DNA of 64,000 nucleotides from Bacteroidota bacterium (GCA_023251805.1 JAHEYB010000006.1:19448-83447), one strand, 5' to 3'; positions 29,488-39,503 are shown, numbered from the stretch's first letter. The notes: generated by a model from the sequence alone, not told the origin. Numbers and translations: made by a program.

Positions 29488-29554
29488 TTAAAACACATAG
29501 CCCACAGAAAAGAAGAAGCTAAAGCTTTACATAGGAACACATAATGCTATGTGC
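29488..29554. repeat. AACACATAG...CTATGTG element (copy 1)
   Basis: Homologous in opposite orientation to 41401-41475; shared core AGAAGCTAAAGCTTT.CATAG. Confidence 0.8.
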
Positions 29555-29780
29555 GAAGCTTGCTTCGGCTATCCAAAAAATAAGTATGCCTTAACCTTTA
29601 AAACCTATGTTTCGAAGCCTGCCCTGAGCGGAGTCGCTGCGTGTTTAAAACCTTTTCGGGTGATATTTTAATCCAATAAAGCCAAATAAATCCGCGATTT
29701 CTTTGCCAATTAGAGAAAAGTACGTACTTTCGCTGTCCCAAAAATAGGTTTGGGAATTAATCATTTAAAAAACTTAAACA

Positions 29781-30326
29781 ATGCCAGCAAAAATTAGATT
29801 ACAAAGACATGGTAAAAAAGCTTCGGCTTATTTCCATATTGTAATTGCGGATGGTCGTGCACCTCGAGACGGAAAGTTTATTGAGAAAATTGGTACGTAC
29901 AACCCAACTACAAATCCTGCAACCATTAACCTTGACAATGCAAAAGCATTAGAATGGTTAAGTAAAGGTGCTCAACCAACCGACACATGTCGCGCTATTC
30001 TTTCTTACAAAGGAGTAATGTACATGAATCACCTTATGGGTGGTGTTGCAAAAGGTGCATTAACCCAAGAACAAGCAGATGCAAAATATGCAAAATGGAT
30101 TGGTGATAAAGAAGTAAAAGTAAGCGGTAAAGTTGACAAATTAGCGAATGCTAAGAAAGATGCTTACAAAAACCGTATGGCTGCTGAAGCTGCCGCTAAG
30201 GAATCCAAAGCTGCGAAAATTGTAGCAAAAAACACTCCTCCTCCTGCAGTTGAAGAAGCTGCTCCGGTTGCTGAAGCTGTCGCTACTCCTGAAGCAGATG
30301 CTCCTCAAACCGAGGCAGAAGCATAA
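29781..30326 (+). CDS. rpsP: 30S ribosomal protein S16 with Ala-rich C-terminal extension
   Basis: MPAKIRLQRHGKKASAYFHIVIADGRAPRDGKFIEKIGTYNPTT. Confidence 0.96.
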   Translation: MPAKIRLQRHGKKASAYFHIVIADGRAPRDGKFIEKIGTYNPTTNPATINLDNAKALEWLSKGAQPTDTCRAILSYKGVMYMNHLMGGVAKGALTQEQADAKYAKWIGDKEVKVSGKVDKLANAKKDAYKNRMAAEAAAKESKAAKIVAKNTPPPAVEEAAPVAEAVATPEADAPQTEAEA

Positions 30327-30344
30327 TCTTGAAAACGAATTAAT

Positions 30345-30395
30345 AAAAAGTCCCTTGTTTCTCGACTTCGCTCGAAATGACAAGGGGCTTTTTTA
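30345..30395 (+). terminator. rpsP terminator with embedded dispersed repeat in its loop
   Basis: AAAAGTCCCTTGT ... ACAAGGGGCTTTTTT; loop TTCTCGACTTCGCTCGAAATG matches the 44093-44117 repeat. Confidence 0.8.
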
Positions 30396-30482
30396 ATATA
30401 AATTTCTTACTGCGTTTATCATCGTGCTGTCACTTCGAGCCCCGATTATTAGGGAGAAGCAGATAGTGTTAAACTAAAAACA

Positions 30483-31007
30483 ATGATTGACAACAAAGTC
30501 TATCCCATCGGAAAATTTGAATACGGAAAAACCTATTCATCAGCAGAAACACAAGCGCATATCAAAATTATTGAAGCGTTACCAACTTTGTTAAATACTG
30601 TTGCCAAGGAACTCACTCCTGCTCTTCTGAAAAAAAGTTATCGTGAAGGTGGCTGGAATGCACAACAAATCATTCATCACATTGCTGATAGTCATGCGAA
30701 CGGTTTGATACGCGTTAAATTAGCATTGACAGAAAACAATCCCGTTATCAAACCCTACAATCAAGATGCTTGGGCTGTATTAGCAGATGTTGAAACAAGT
30801 CCGATTGATGTTTCATTAAAAATGACTGAAGCAATTCATACAAGATGGACCGCCATTTTAAAATCTATGAGTGAAAGTGATTTTAAAAGAAAATATACAC
30901 ATCCTGAATACAACAAAGAATTTCAGTTAGATGAATTTATTGCGCTGTATGCTTGGCATGGAAATCATCATTGTGGTCAATTAAAAGTAATTTTGAATAA
31001 TGGATAA
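30483..31007 (+). CDS. DinB/YfiT-family putative metal-dependent hydrolase
   Basis: YREGGWNAQQIIHHIADSHANGLIRVKLALTE...YAWHGNHHCGQLKVI. Confidence 0.9.
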   Translation: MIDNKVYPIGKFEYGKTYSSAETQAHIKIIEALPTLLNTVAKELTPALLKKSYREGGWNAQQIIHHIADSHANGLIRVKLALTENNPVIKPYNQDAWAVLADVETSPIDVSLKMTEAIHTRWTAILKSMSESDFKRKYTHPEYNKEFQLDEFIALYAWHGNHHCGQLKVILNNG

Positions 31008-31566
31008 AAAAGATTGCTTTAATTTGGGTTATATCGCCAAGAGGGTTGGAAATCATGGGGAACTAGGATTTGTATTGGATGTGGACGATGGCAATCGATA
31101 TAAAAAATTAACATCTGTTTTTATTGAAATCAGTAATTCACTCGTTCCCTTTTTTATAAAAAAAATACAAATCAAAGGAAACAATGCAACCGTTTCGCTT
31201 GAAGGAATAGATACAATTACAAAAGCAGAAGAACTACTGAAAAAATCATTATTCCTTCCACTTAACGCTTTATCACCTCTCAAAGGAAAAAAATTTTACT
31301 TTCACGAATTACCGGGATTTGTTGCTATCGACAAGCGTTTGGGAGAAATTGGGATTGTAAAAGAAGTACTAGATTTTCCACAACAATCTATCATCAGCAT
31401 AGTAAAAGGAGAGCATGAAATTTTAATTCCATCGAAAGAAGAATTTATTGTTTCTATTGATAGAGCTGCAAAAATTATTCATTTGGATGCTCCTGAAGGA
31501 TTGATAGAGCTTTACATTTCTTTGAAAGCAGATGATGATTCGGAGAAGGAATCGGACGAAGATTAA
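31000..31566 (+). CDS. rimM: Ribosome maturation factor RimM
   Basis: LGYIAKRVGNHGELGFVLDVD...FFIKKIQIKGNNATVSLEGIDTITKAEELLKKSLFLPL...ILIPSKEEFIVSIDRAAKIIHLDAPEGLIELY. Confidence 0.92.
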   Translation: MDKKDCFNLGYIAKRVGNHGELGFVLDVDDGNRYKKLTSVFIEISNSLVPFFIKKIQIKGNNATVSLEGIDTITKAEELLKKSLFLPLNALSPLKGKKFYFHELPGFVAIDKRLGEIGIVKEVLDFPQQSIISIVKGEHEILIPSKEEFIVSIDRAAKIIHLDAPEGLIELYISLKADDDSEKESDED

Positions 31567-31568
31567 TA

Positions 31569-31672
31569 GGGAGCAGGAACGAAGCAATCTCTGCTATTTG
31601 ATAGCTAGTCTTCTTCATTGTGAAAGATTGCTTCCAGTTTCTGTTACAACACAGAACTCGCAATGACGTCCT
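31569..31672. repeat. GAAGCAATCT...AGATTGCTTC / CGCAATGACG dispersed element
   Basis: Arms 31581-31590 and 31625-31634 are perfectly complementary; distal CTCGCAATGACG. Related copy at 57204-57255. Confidence 0.8.
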
Positions 31673-31773
31673 AAAACTAGAAAATTCTCAAAAAGTTTGT
31701 TTTTCCAAAAAATAGTTTAACTTTATTATAGTATTAGTAAACGTTGAGTCATTCAAAGTTTTTCTACTCCTTT

Positions 31774-32487
31774 ATGTCGAATCAAACATTCGCTTTTAAA
31801 CAGTTTAAAATAAATCAAGACAAGTGCGCTATGAAAGTAGGCACAGATGCTGTTTTATTAGGTTCTTGGGTGAATTCTTCCAATGCAAAAACAATTTTAG
31901 ATGTAGGAACGGGCACAGGTATTATTGCCTTGATGCTCGCACAAAAATCGGGTGCACGTATTGATGCCATTGATATTGATTTGAATGCATATATTCAAGC
32001 TACCGAAAACATAAATAATTGTCAGTGGAAAGACCATATTGAAGTGCATCATATTTCATTACAACAATTCGCAAAAGAAAGCGACCACAAATATGATTTG
32101 ATTGTAAGTAATCCTCCTTATTTTATTGATTCATCAAAAGCTTCGGAAGAATCACGCACAAACGCGCGTCACACCGATCAATTGCCATTTAATGAGTTAC
32201 TGGATGGTGTTTTAAAATTATTAAACCCAACAGGAAAATTTTATGTGATTTTGCCCACAAAAGAAAGTGAACAATTTAGAGAAGAGGCAGAAAAGCATAA
32301 ATTATTTTTGACAAAACTTACTCGCGTAATCACGCGAACTGATAAACCGGAAAAGCGTTTGATGATGCGATATGAATTTATTCAACGTGCTTTTTCTGAA
32401 AGCTCTATCACCATCGAAAAAGATGAAAGGCATTCGTACACAGATGAATATAAGGAATTGACAAAGGATTATTATTTGGCTTTCTAA
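31774..32487 (+). CDS. tRNA1(Val) (adenine(37)-N6)-methyltransferase
   Basis: FKQFKINQDKCAMKVGTDAVLLGSW, LDVGTGTGIIALMLAQ, IVSNPPYF; ATG 31774 preferred over TTG 31744. Confidence 0.9.
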   Translation: MSNQTFAFKQFKINQDKCAMKVGTDAVLLGSWVNSSNAKTILDVGTGTGIIALMLAQKSGARIDAIDIDLNAYIQATENINNCQWKDHIEVHHISLQQFAKESDHKYDLIVSNPPYFIDSSKASEESRTNARHTDQLPFNELLDGVLKLLNPTGKFYVILPTKESEQFREEAEKHKLFLTKLTRVITRTDKPEKRLMMRYEFIQRAFSESSITIEKDERHSYTDEYKELTKDYYLAF

Positions 32488-32562
32488 GAAACTTCTCGCA
32501 GATTTCGCAGAAAAAAACGCAGATAATGGGAAAATGTTTTTTTGACTTTTAACTTTTGAATT

Positions 32563-33888
32563 TTAACTTTCCTTCTCCACAAACCTCACTCCCAACGTTT
32601 CCAATTCAGCTAACACAGGTTCATAAATTTCTTTTGTAGTTGGAATTGTAACACCTCTTGCTTTTATTTTTCCTTGCAATATTAGTTTCGCGGAAATTGC
32701 TAAAGGCAAACCAACGGTCTTCGCCATTGCTGTGTAGGTTTGATCTTCTCCTTTCACAACAAGTGAGGAAACAATTTTTTTATTTTTTCCGGCAAGTGCA
32801 TATTCAAATTCGTGCTGCATTACAATCATATCTTTATCATTTTCTTTCAGCAACCATTTTTCCTCTAATAAATCTTGAAGAATTTGTGCGGGGCTGGCAT
32901 CTTTCAAACGAATTTTTCTATCTTCAAAAACACCCAACCACTCTATCTTAGACAATGTTTCTGCATCCATTTCATTTCCCATAAAAGCAATTAATTTTTC
33001 TTTTAAAGATTGTCTTCCTTGAGGAAGAAATGCTTCTAGTAATTGTTTGCACGTTAATGTATCTGATGCTTCTATTTTGTAGGTATCATCGGTCAAGCCC
33101 AATTTTACAAATACATTCCAAGCCTTACAATAACCAGGCATACGCAATGTTCCGCGTAACATAGTCGGAATTTTTTCCAGATTATAAATTTTTCGATAAG
33201 ACAAAGAATCACGATTGGCATAAGCATCAAATGTTCCATAACCATCTACATTAACGGTACATATTTGTGTAAACAAACGATTATAAGGAATGTATTTATA
33301 CTGACCGTTTTCAATAAACTGCGCAGTGCCTTGTCCGGCTAACACCACATTGCGTGGGTTCCAGGAAAATTTATATCCCCACGGATTATCATTGTATTCG
33401 GGAGCAACCAATCCACCACAAAACGATTGAAAAGAAGTTAATTCACCGCCTTGTTCGTGAATATGATCAATCACTTTCATTGCGGAGGCGTGATCAATAC
33501 CCGGATCCAAACCAATTTCATTCATTAAAATAATTCCTGATGCTTTTGCTTCAGCATCCAATTCTCTCATTTCTTTAGAAACATAAGAAGCTGTGGCTAG
33601 ATGTTTTTTAAAACGTACACAATCTTTCGCCACATTCATGTGCATAAAAGCCGGAAGCATTGAAATTACAATATCTGCACGCTTTATTTCTTCTTCTCGC
33701 TGCCCATCATTATTTATATCAAATTGTATGGCTCTCGCATTAGCGTGCCCTGCTGTTTTTTGTTTTACCAAATCAAGCGACACATCTGCAACTGTGACAT
33801 TCCAGTTTTCTTTTACCGAATGGCTGAGTAAGTAATTGATAAGAGAGGAAGCAGAACGACCTGCTCCTATGACTAAAATGTTTTGCAT
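32563..33888 (-). CDS. Saccharopine dehydrogenase-family protein
   Basis: NILVIGAGRSASSLINYLLSH, NEIGLDPGIDHASAMKVID, SFCGGLVAPEYNDNPWGYKFSWNPRNVVLAG. Confidence 0.92.
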   Translation of the reverse strand: MQNILVIGAGRSASSLINYLLSHSVKENWNVTVADVSLDLVKQKTAGHANARAIQFDINNDGQREEEIKRADIVISMLPAFMHMNVAKDCVRFKKHLATASYVSKEMRELDAEAKASGIILMNEIGLDPGIDHASAMKVIDHIHEQGGELTSFQSFCGGLVAPEYNDNPWGYKFSWNPRNVVLAGQGTAQFIENGQYKYIPYNRLFTQICTVNVDGYGTFDAYANRDSLSYRKIYNLEKIPTMLRGTLRMPGYCKAWNVFVKLGLTDDTYKIEASDTLTCKQLLEAFLPQGRQSLKEKLIAFMGNEMDAETLSKIEWLGVFEDRKIRLKDASPAQILQDLLEEKWLLKENDKDMIVMQHEFEYALAGKNKKIVSSLVVKGEDQTYTAMAKTVGLPLAISAKLILQGKIKARGVTIPTTKEIYEPVLAELETLGVRFVEKES

Positions 33889-33925
33889 AAATAATTAGAA
33901 ATATAACGCGAAGATAGTAAATACT

Positions 33926-35419
33926 CTACCTCATCAAATATTTGATGTGATTTTGAATCCAGTTCAAATGCATAAAATCACCCGGTGTTGTTGCTTTGTG
34001 CCTGCGTTGTTGCACTTTTTTACTTAAATCATCCAGTAATTTATTTTTTACGGAAGCACTGCCTTCCAAAACTTGTATAAGCTCCACCATTAAATCATGA
34101 ACTCCAACTTGTTCCAAGTAGGTTCGAATATCCCTTTCTACAAGTATTTTAGAGGCCTTTTCGTATTCCTGTTTGATGATTAACAATTTTATTTTCAATG
34201 CTAAAGTGTCTTCAAAAGAAGCCAATACATTTTCAGCTTTTTTCACCTTTTTAAGATATTCGTCCACTTGATCCAGTAAAAAATTAAAATCCATTTTAAA
34301 AGTTTGCGGATACGTATCTGAAACTATCCTTGCCTTTTGGACATAGGCAAATGATAACTTATCAAACTGATTGTTTTCCTTCAAAAAGGCAACAAATAAA
34401 TTAATGGTATCGTTCGCCTCTGTGAATCGACTTGCCATGCATTGCGAGGTGGCTAAATTAAAATACAAGGATTCTGTTTTATACATTTTTAAAACCGAAT
34501 CGTTGTTATGCACTAAATCCCAGGAATCTTTCATAAAATGATATGCTTCATTAAATTCACAGCGGTTAAAATGGTAAAACATGGTGATGTGATTGAAATG
34601 AAAATGTTGAAATTTGGTATAGTTCACTTTGTAGCTTAGCAAAGGGATTTCAGGGTTTTTAGCAAATAATTTTTTAAAGGCCGTTAAATGCCGACTTACC
34701 ACTTGTTGGAAGTGTAAATAATCTTGCGAACCCAATTTGTAATACAAGGAAATGTGATGATAACACATTAAAAAGCGAGGATATTCTTTGTTTTTTTCCG
34801 ACAATTCTTTGATGGTCGCCAATTCATTCTTGGCAAATTTTATTCCTTTTGTATAATTTATTTCATATAATTTTCTGGAAATAAACTGACAACGATAAAT
34901 ATCATACTGCAAGTTGATGGCCTTTTCCAAACGTTCAAACAGCACAACATTTCGTTCCAAACGATTAAACGATTGATTTAAAAAAATTAGCTGGTCGATA
35001 ATATCAGGTAATAATTCAAAAATATTTTTTTTCCAACATTCTTTTTCAAGTTCCATTAACTCCTTGTAAGCACCTTCTTTATTGGTTCCTGAAGTCAGGT
35101 TTTTATTTCTATATAAAACAAGTTGTTCCTTTGTAAGAAATTCTCCTGTTTGATTATCGGAAGTAGATTTTAATAATTCATCGTGAATTTTTTTACGGAG
35201 CTTAAAATACCTGTTTTCCAAAACGGCATACTCGCTTTTTTCCCTACTTTCTGCATAAATAAAGGAAACCGCATCTGAGTTTTTGAAATTACGATTTGTG
35301 CAGTTTTTTAAAAAATCGATTAGCTTCAATCCTACAGGTGAATCTTTGAACTTAAAATTGAGCTCCGAAGATTCAATCTCGTTTAACTTTTTAAAATCAT
35401 CGTATAATTTCTTATTCAT
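33926..35419 (-). CDS. Hypothetical helical-repeat protein
   Basis: Long intact ORF, alpha-helical TPR-like composition; family not recognised. Confidence 0.6.
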   Translation of the reverse strand: MNKKLYDDFKKLNEIESSELNFKFKDSPVGLKLIDFLKNCTNRNFKNSDAVSFIYAESREKSEYAVLENRYFKLRKKIHDELLKSTSDNQTGEFLTKEQLVLYRNKNLTSGTNKEGAYKELMELEKECWKKNIFELLPDIIDQLIFLNQSFNRLERNVVLFERLEKAINLQYDIYRCQFISRKLYEINYTKGIKFAKNELATIKELSEKNKEYPRFLMCYHHISLYYKLGSQDYLHFQQVVSRHLTAFKKLFAKNPEIPLLSYKVNYTKFQHFHFNHITMFYHFNRCEFNEAYHFMKDSWDLVHNNDSVLKMYKTESLYFNLATSQCMASRFTEANDTINLFVAFLKENNQFDKLSFAYVQKARIVSDTYPQTFKMDFNFLLDQVDEYLKKVKKAENVLASFEDTLALKIKLLIIKQEYEKASKILVERDIRTYLEQVGVHDLMVELIQVLEGSASVKNKLLDDLSKKVQQRRHKATTPGDFMHLNWIQNHIKYLMR

Positions 35420-35492
35420 ACCTATCGGCTCAAATATATTCCCTAAAAATAGAAAAATAGAATTATAAAAAAATTTATTGTGCTGTTTTTCT

Positions 35493-35500
35493 TACCTTTG
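35493..35500 (+). promoter_or_regulatory. -7 box TACCTTTG
   Basis: TAnnTTTG match ending 4 nt before ATG 35505. Confidence 0.5.
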
Positions 35501-35504
35501 TATT

Positions 35505-35909
35505 ATGCAAAAACGTTTTTTAGTATTCAGTGGATTTTCGGGAGCAATAGGAGTTGCTTTGGGGGCAATGGTTGCACACCTTTTGAAATCGAAATTAGAA
35601 ACCGGATTAATTACAGAAGCAAATCTGCAAGCTTTTGACACCGCAGCAAAATACCAGATATACCATAGCATAGCTCTACTGGCTGTTGCTGTTTGCATCG
35701 ATAAATTCAATGAAAAAATAATTTCAAAAGTAGGCTATTGCTTTATGGCTGGAATTGTACTTTTTTCGGGCTCTTTATACCTTTTAACAACTGCAAACCT
35801 TATCGGATTATCAGATGTACGTTGGCTGGGACCAATTACTCCAATTGGTGGACTGTTCTTCATTGTGGGCTGGATTTTATTAGCCTTTGCAGGAATGAAA
35901 AAAAGATAG
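35505..35909 (+). CDS. DUF423 family membrane protein
   Basis: MQKRFLVFSGFSGAIGVALGAMVAHLLK...FDTAAKYQIYHSIALLAVA...LFSGSLYLL...LGPITPIGGLFFIVGWILLAFAG. Confidence 0.93.
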   Translation: MQKRFLVFSGFSGAIGVALGAMVAHLLKSKLETGLITEANLQAFDTAAKYQIYHSIALLAVAVCIDKFNEKIISKVGYCFMAGIVLFSGSLYLLTTANLIGLSDVRWLGPITPIGGLFFIVGWILLAFAGMKKR

Positions 35910-35939
35910 ATAATTCAAAAAAAAAATTCGGTTTACAGC

Positions 35940-37430
35940 ATGAACAATTATAGCAATTACAAAGGAATGATGCGTAAAATAGCCGACATTCAATATGCTT
36001 CTGCTGTTTTAAATTGGGATCAAGAAACGTTTATGCCTCCCAAAGGTGCTACATTTCGTGCCCAACAACTTTCTACCTTGGCAGGAATTGGTCATGAATT
36101 AGCTACTTCCAAAGAATTAGGCGATTTATTAAATACACTTTCTACTGATGTATCGCTTTCTGAAAAAGAGAAACGCAACATCAAACAATCGCTGAAAAAT
36201 TATAACGACAATAAAAAATACACAACGGAGTTCGTGCAGGAACTTAGTAAAACCATTTCAGAAACCTTTCAGTCCTGGCAAAAAGCGAAAGAAGAAAACA
36301 ATTTTTCTTTGTATGCGCCCAATTTGGAAAAGCTGGTGAAATTGAAACGGGAAGAATGTAAATTATTGGGAACATTTGCACATCCTTACGATGCTTTACT
36401 GAACCAATATGAACCGGGAGCTAAAACGGCTGACTTAGAAATACTATTTGCAGATGTTAGGAGCCAACTAGTGGCTTTTGTTAAAAAAATCGCTGTAAAG
36501 CCACAAAACAAGGATAGTTTTATGTATTTGCAGTACAACAAAACCAAACAATGGGAATTGGGATTAGAACTTTTGAAACAAATGGGTTATGATTTTGAGG
36601 CAGGGCGACAGGATGCATCTTCACATCCATTCACTACCAACTTTAGCTCGCAAGATGTAAGAGTAACTACTCGTATCAATGAAAAAGATTTGAATGAAAT
36701 GATTTGGAGTTGTATTCACGAAGGTGGACATGCTTTGTATGAGCAAGGATTACCGGCTGAGGAATACGGTTTGCCATCGGGAGAATATGTTTCACTGGGT
36801 ATTCATGAATCACAATCGCGCTTATGGGAGAACAATGTTGGTAGAAGTTTAGGGTATTGGAAAAATAATTTCAAGTTATTACAAAACACTTTTTCTGAAA
36901 GTTTAAAAGGGATAAACTTTGAAGATTTTTATAAAGCCATGAACATTGTAAAACCTTCCTTGATTAGAACATCAGCGGATGAACTAACTTATCATTTTCA
37001 TGTATTGATACGTTTTGAAATTGAAAAAGCATTGATAGAAGGAAGCATTGAAGTGAAAGATTTACCCAATTATTGGAACAGTAAATACAAAGAATATTTA
37101 GGCTTGGATGTTCCTAGTGATTCCAAAGGCGTTTTACAGGATATACATTGGAGTCACGGTAGTTTTGGCTATTTCCCAACCTACTCTTTGGGTAGTTTTT
37201 ATGCTGCGCAATTTTTTGCTCAAGCAAAGAAAGAAATAAAAGGACTGGAATCGGAAATCGAAAAAGGAAACACAAAGCCATTATTGGATTGGCTAAGAGA
37301 AAAAGTACACCGTCATGGAAAATTCTATTCCGCTGAAGAGTTGTGCATTGCTATTAGCGGTGAAAAGCTAAATTTTAAGTACTTTATGGATTATGCCGCT
37401 GCCAAATACACAGCGCTGTATAATTTGTAA
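35940..37430 (+). CDS. Carboxypeptidase M32 (Taq-type)
   Basis: VLNWDQETFMPPKGATFRAQQLSTLAG, IHEGGHALYEQGLP, GIHESQSRLWENNVGRS, QDIHWSHGSFGYFPTYSLGSFYAAQ. Confidence 0.95.
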   Translation: MNNYSNYKGMMRKIADIQYASAVLNWDQETFMPPKGATFRAQQLSTLAGIGHELATSKELGDLLNTLSTDVSLSEKEKRNIKQSLKNYNDNKKYTTEFVQELSKTISETFQSWQKAKEENNFSLYAPNLEKLVKLKREECKLLGTFAHPYDALLNQYEPGAKTADLEILFADVRSQLVAFVKKIAVKPQNKDSFMYLQYNKTKQWELGLELLKQMGYDFEAGRQDASSHPFTTNFSSQDVRVTTRINEKDLNEMIWSCIHEGGHALYEQGLPAEEYGLPSGEYVSLGIHESQSRLWENNVGRSLGYWKNNFKLLQNTFSESLKGINFEDFYKAMNIVKPSLIRTSADELTYHFHVLIRFEIEKALIEGSIEVKDLPNYWNSKYKEYLGLDVPSDSKGVLQDIHWSHGSFGYFPTYSLGSFYAAQFFAQAKKEIKGLESEIEKGNTKPLLDWLREKVHRHGKFYSAEELCIAISGEKLNFKYFMDYAAAKYTALYNL

Positions 37431-37434
37431 TTGG

Positions 37435-37473
37435 TTCATTTGCTAAAATGATTCGGTCATTTTAGCAAATGAA
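37435..37473. repeat. Perfect 17-bp stem / 5-nt loop hairpin
   Basis: TTCATTTGCTAAAATGA-TTCGG-TCATTTTAGCAAATGAA, 4 nt after the M32 stop; no U tract. Confidence 0.92.
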
Positions 37474-37772
37474 TTCCAGATTTTTATGCCCTTAAATTTA
37501 TTCAGGCAGATTCTGTGTTATTTAAAAATTCTAGTGAATAGAATCAGCCAAAATTATTATACACAGAAAAATCTGCGAATCTGCAGCCTAAATACATAGC
37601 ATAGTATAGTTTATCTCCGAATATTTATCAACACTTTTGGTTCGTTTTTTAATTTATATAATCAATATAAATACTTGATTTACAATAATTTAATGTTTAA
37701 AAATAAAATAAATTTTAAAAGTTAAAAACTATATTTTAGTCGAAAAAATCACTGTTCATCCCCTAAGTTTAC

Positions 37773-37780
37773 TACTTTTG
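37773..37780 (+). promoter_or_regulatory. -7 box TACTTTTG upstream of pckA
   Basis: TAnnTTTG match about 45 nt before ATG 37825. Confidence 0.45.
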
Positions 37781-37824
37781 TGCTTTCATTTTTATAAAAA
37801 ACCTAAACACTAAAAAATCTAGAA

Positions 37825-39438
37825 ATGAACGAATTTGGAATAAAGGGAAAGAACTCAAGTATTGCAAGTCTTGGTCTTGAGAATGTTTCTGCAGCATATT
37901 GGAATTTGAATGCTGCTGAATTGGTTGAAGAAACCATTGTGCGTGGAGAAGGGATGCTCACCGATACCGGAGCATTGGCTGTAGATACAGGCGAATTCAC
38001 CGGCCGTTCCCCAAAAGATAAATTTATTGTTGAAGATGCTAAAACGAAAGATTCGATTTGGTGGAGCGATGTAAACTTTAAGTTTGATGCTGACAAATTC
38101 GATACACTTTACAATCGTGTTTGTGCGTATTTATCAGGTAAAGAAGTTTATGTGCGCGATTCCTATGCTTGCGCTGACCCTAAGTACCGTTTAAACATTC
38201 GCGTAGTTACCGAATATCCTTGGTCTAACCTTTTCGCAAACAATTTGTTTTTGCGCCCTACAACTGATGAGATTATGAACTTTGAAGCAGAGTGGACAAT
38301 CATATGTGCCCCGGGCTTTAAAGCTAATCCTGCTGTTGATGGAACTCGTCAACACAATTTTACCATTTTAAACATGACCAAAAAGGTTATTTTAATTGGT
38401 GGTTCAGGGTACACTGGAGAAATTAAAAAAGGTATTTTCTCATTGTTGAATTACATCTTACCTCACGAAAAAGGAGTTTTATCAATGCATTGCTCTGCAA
38501 ACATTGGTAAAGATGGCGATACTGCTATTTTCTTCGGATTATCAGGAACAGGAAAAACAACCTTATCTGCTGACCCAAACCGTGGATTGATTGGTGATGA
38601 TGAGCATGGCTGGAGCAACGAAGGTGTATTTAACTTCGAAGGCGGTTGTTATGCAAAATGTGTGGATTTGACAAAAGAGAAAGAACCGGAAATTTTCGGA
38701 GCGGTGAAATTTGGTGCATTACTGGAAAATATCGAATACTACGAAAATACTTCTACTGTTGATTTTGCAAACATTTCTAAAACAGAAAACACACGTGTTG
38801 GTTATCCTATTCATTTTATTCAAAATGCAGTTGAACCATCTGTTGGAAACGTTCCAAAAAATATTTTCTTCTTAACATGCGATGCTTACGGTGTGTTACC
38901 TCCTATTTCTAAGTTAACAACCGGACAAGCCATGTATCACTTCATTTCGGGATACACTGCTAAAGTTGCCGGAACCGAAATGGGAATTACGGAGCCTACA
39001 TTAACATTCTCTGCCTGTTTTGGAAAAGTATTTTTGCCATTACACCCAACAAAATATGCAGAGTTATTGGGTAAAAAATTAAAAGAAAACAAAGTGAATG
39101 TTTGGCTGATAAACACAGGCTGGTCGGGCGGAGCATTTGGTGTTGGAAACCGTATGAAATTATCTTATACGCGTTCAATGATCACTGCTGCTTTAACAGG
39201 AAAGCTGGATAACGTGAAATGTGAAACGATGCCAATTTTCGGATTACAAATGCCAACTGAATGTCCAGATGTTCCTGCAGATATCTTGAATCCTCGTAAA
39301 ACTTGGGCAGACAAAGATGCTTATGATGCAACAGCAAATAAATTAGCTGCGTCATTCACAAAAAACTTTGAGCAATATGCAAATGCTGCTAATGATGAAA
39401 TCTTAGCTGCTGCTCCTAAAGTTGCTGTGAATGCTTAG
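37825..39438 (+). CDS. pckA: Phosphoenolpyruvate carboxykinase (ATP)
   Basis: TGRSPKDKFIV, FFGLSGTGKTTLSADPNRGLIGDDEHGW, INTGWSGGAFGVGNRMKL. Confidence 0.97.
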   Translation: MNEFGIKGKNSSIASLGLENVSAAYWNLNAAELVEETIVRGEGMLTDTGALAVDTGEFTGRSPKDKFIVEDAKTKDSIWWSDVNFKFDADKFDTLYNRVCAYLSGKEVYVRDSYACADPKYRLNIRVVTEYPWSNLFANNLFLRPTTDEIMNFEAEWTIICAPGFKANPAVDGTRQHNFTILNMTKKVILIGGSGYTGEIKKGIFSLLNYILPHEKGVLSMHCSANIGKDGDTAIFFGLSGTGKTTLSADPNRGLIGDDEHGWSNEGVFNFEGGCYAKCVDLTKEKEPEIFGAVKFGALLENIEYYENTSTVDFANISKTENTRVGYPIHFIQNAVEPSVGNVPKNIFFLTCDAYGVLPPISKLTTGQAMYHFISGYTAKVAGTEMGITEPTLTFSACFGKVFLPLHPTKYAELLGKKLKENKVNVWLINTGWSGGAFGVGNRMKLSYTRSMITAALTGKLDNVKCETMPIFGLQMPTECPDVPADILNPRKTWADKDAYDATANKLAASFTKNFEQYANAANDEILAAAPKVAVNA

Positions 39439-39471
39439 AAATTAGACTACTCTAATTAAATTATTTTATAA

Positions 39472-39503
39472 TCAGCCTTTCCAAATCGGAAGGGCTGTTT
39501 TAT
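39472..39503 (+). terminator. pckA terminator
   Basis: AGCCTTTCC-AAATC-GGAAGGGCT followed by a T-rich tract. Confidence 0.8.
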
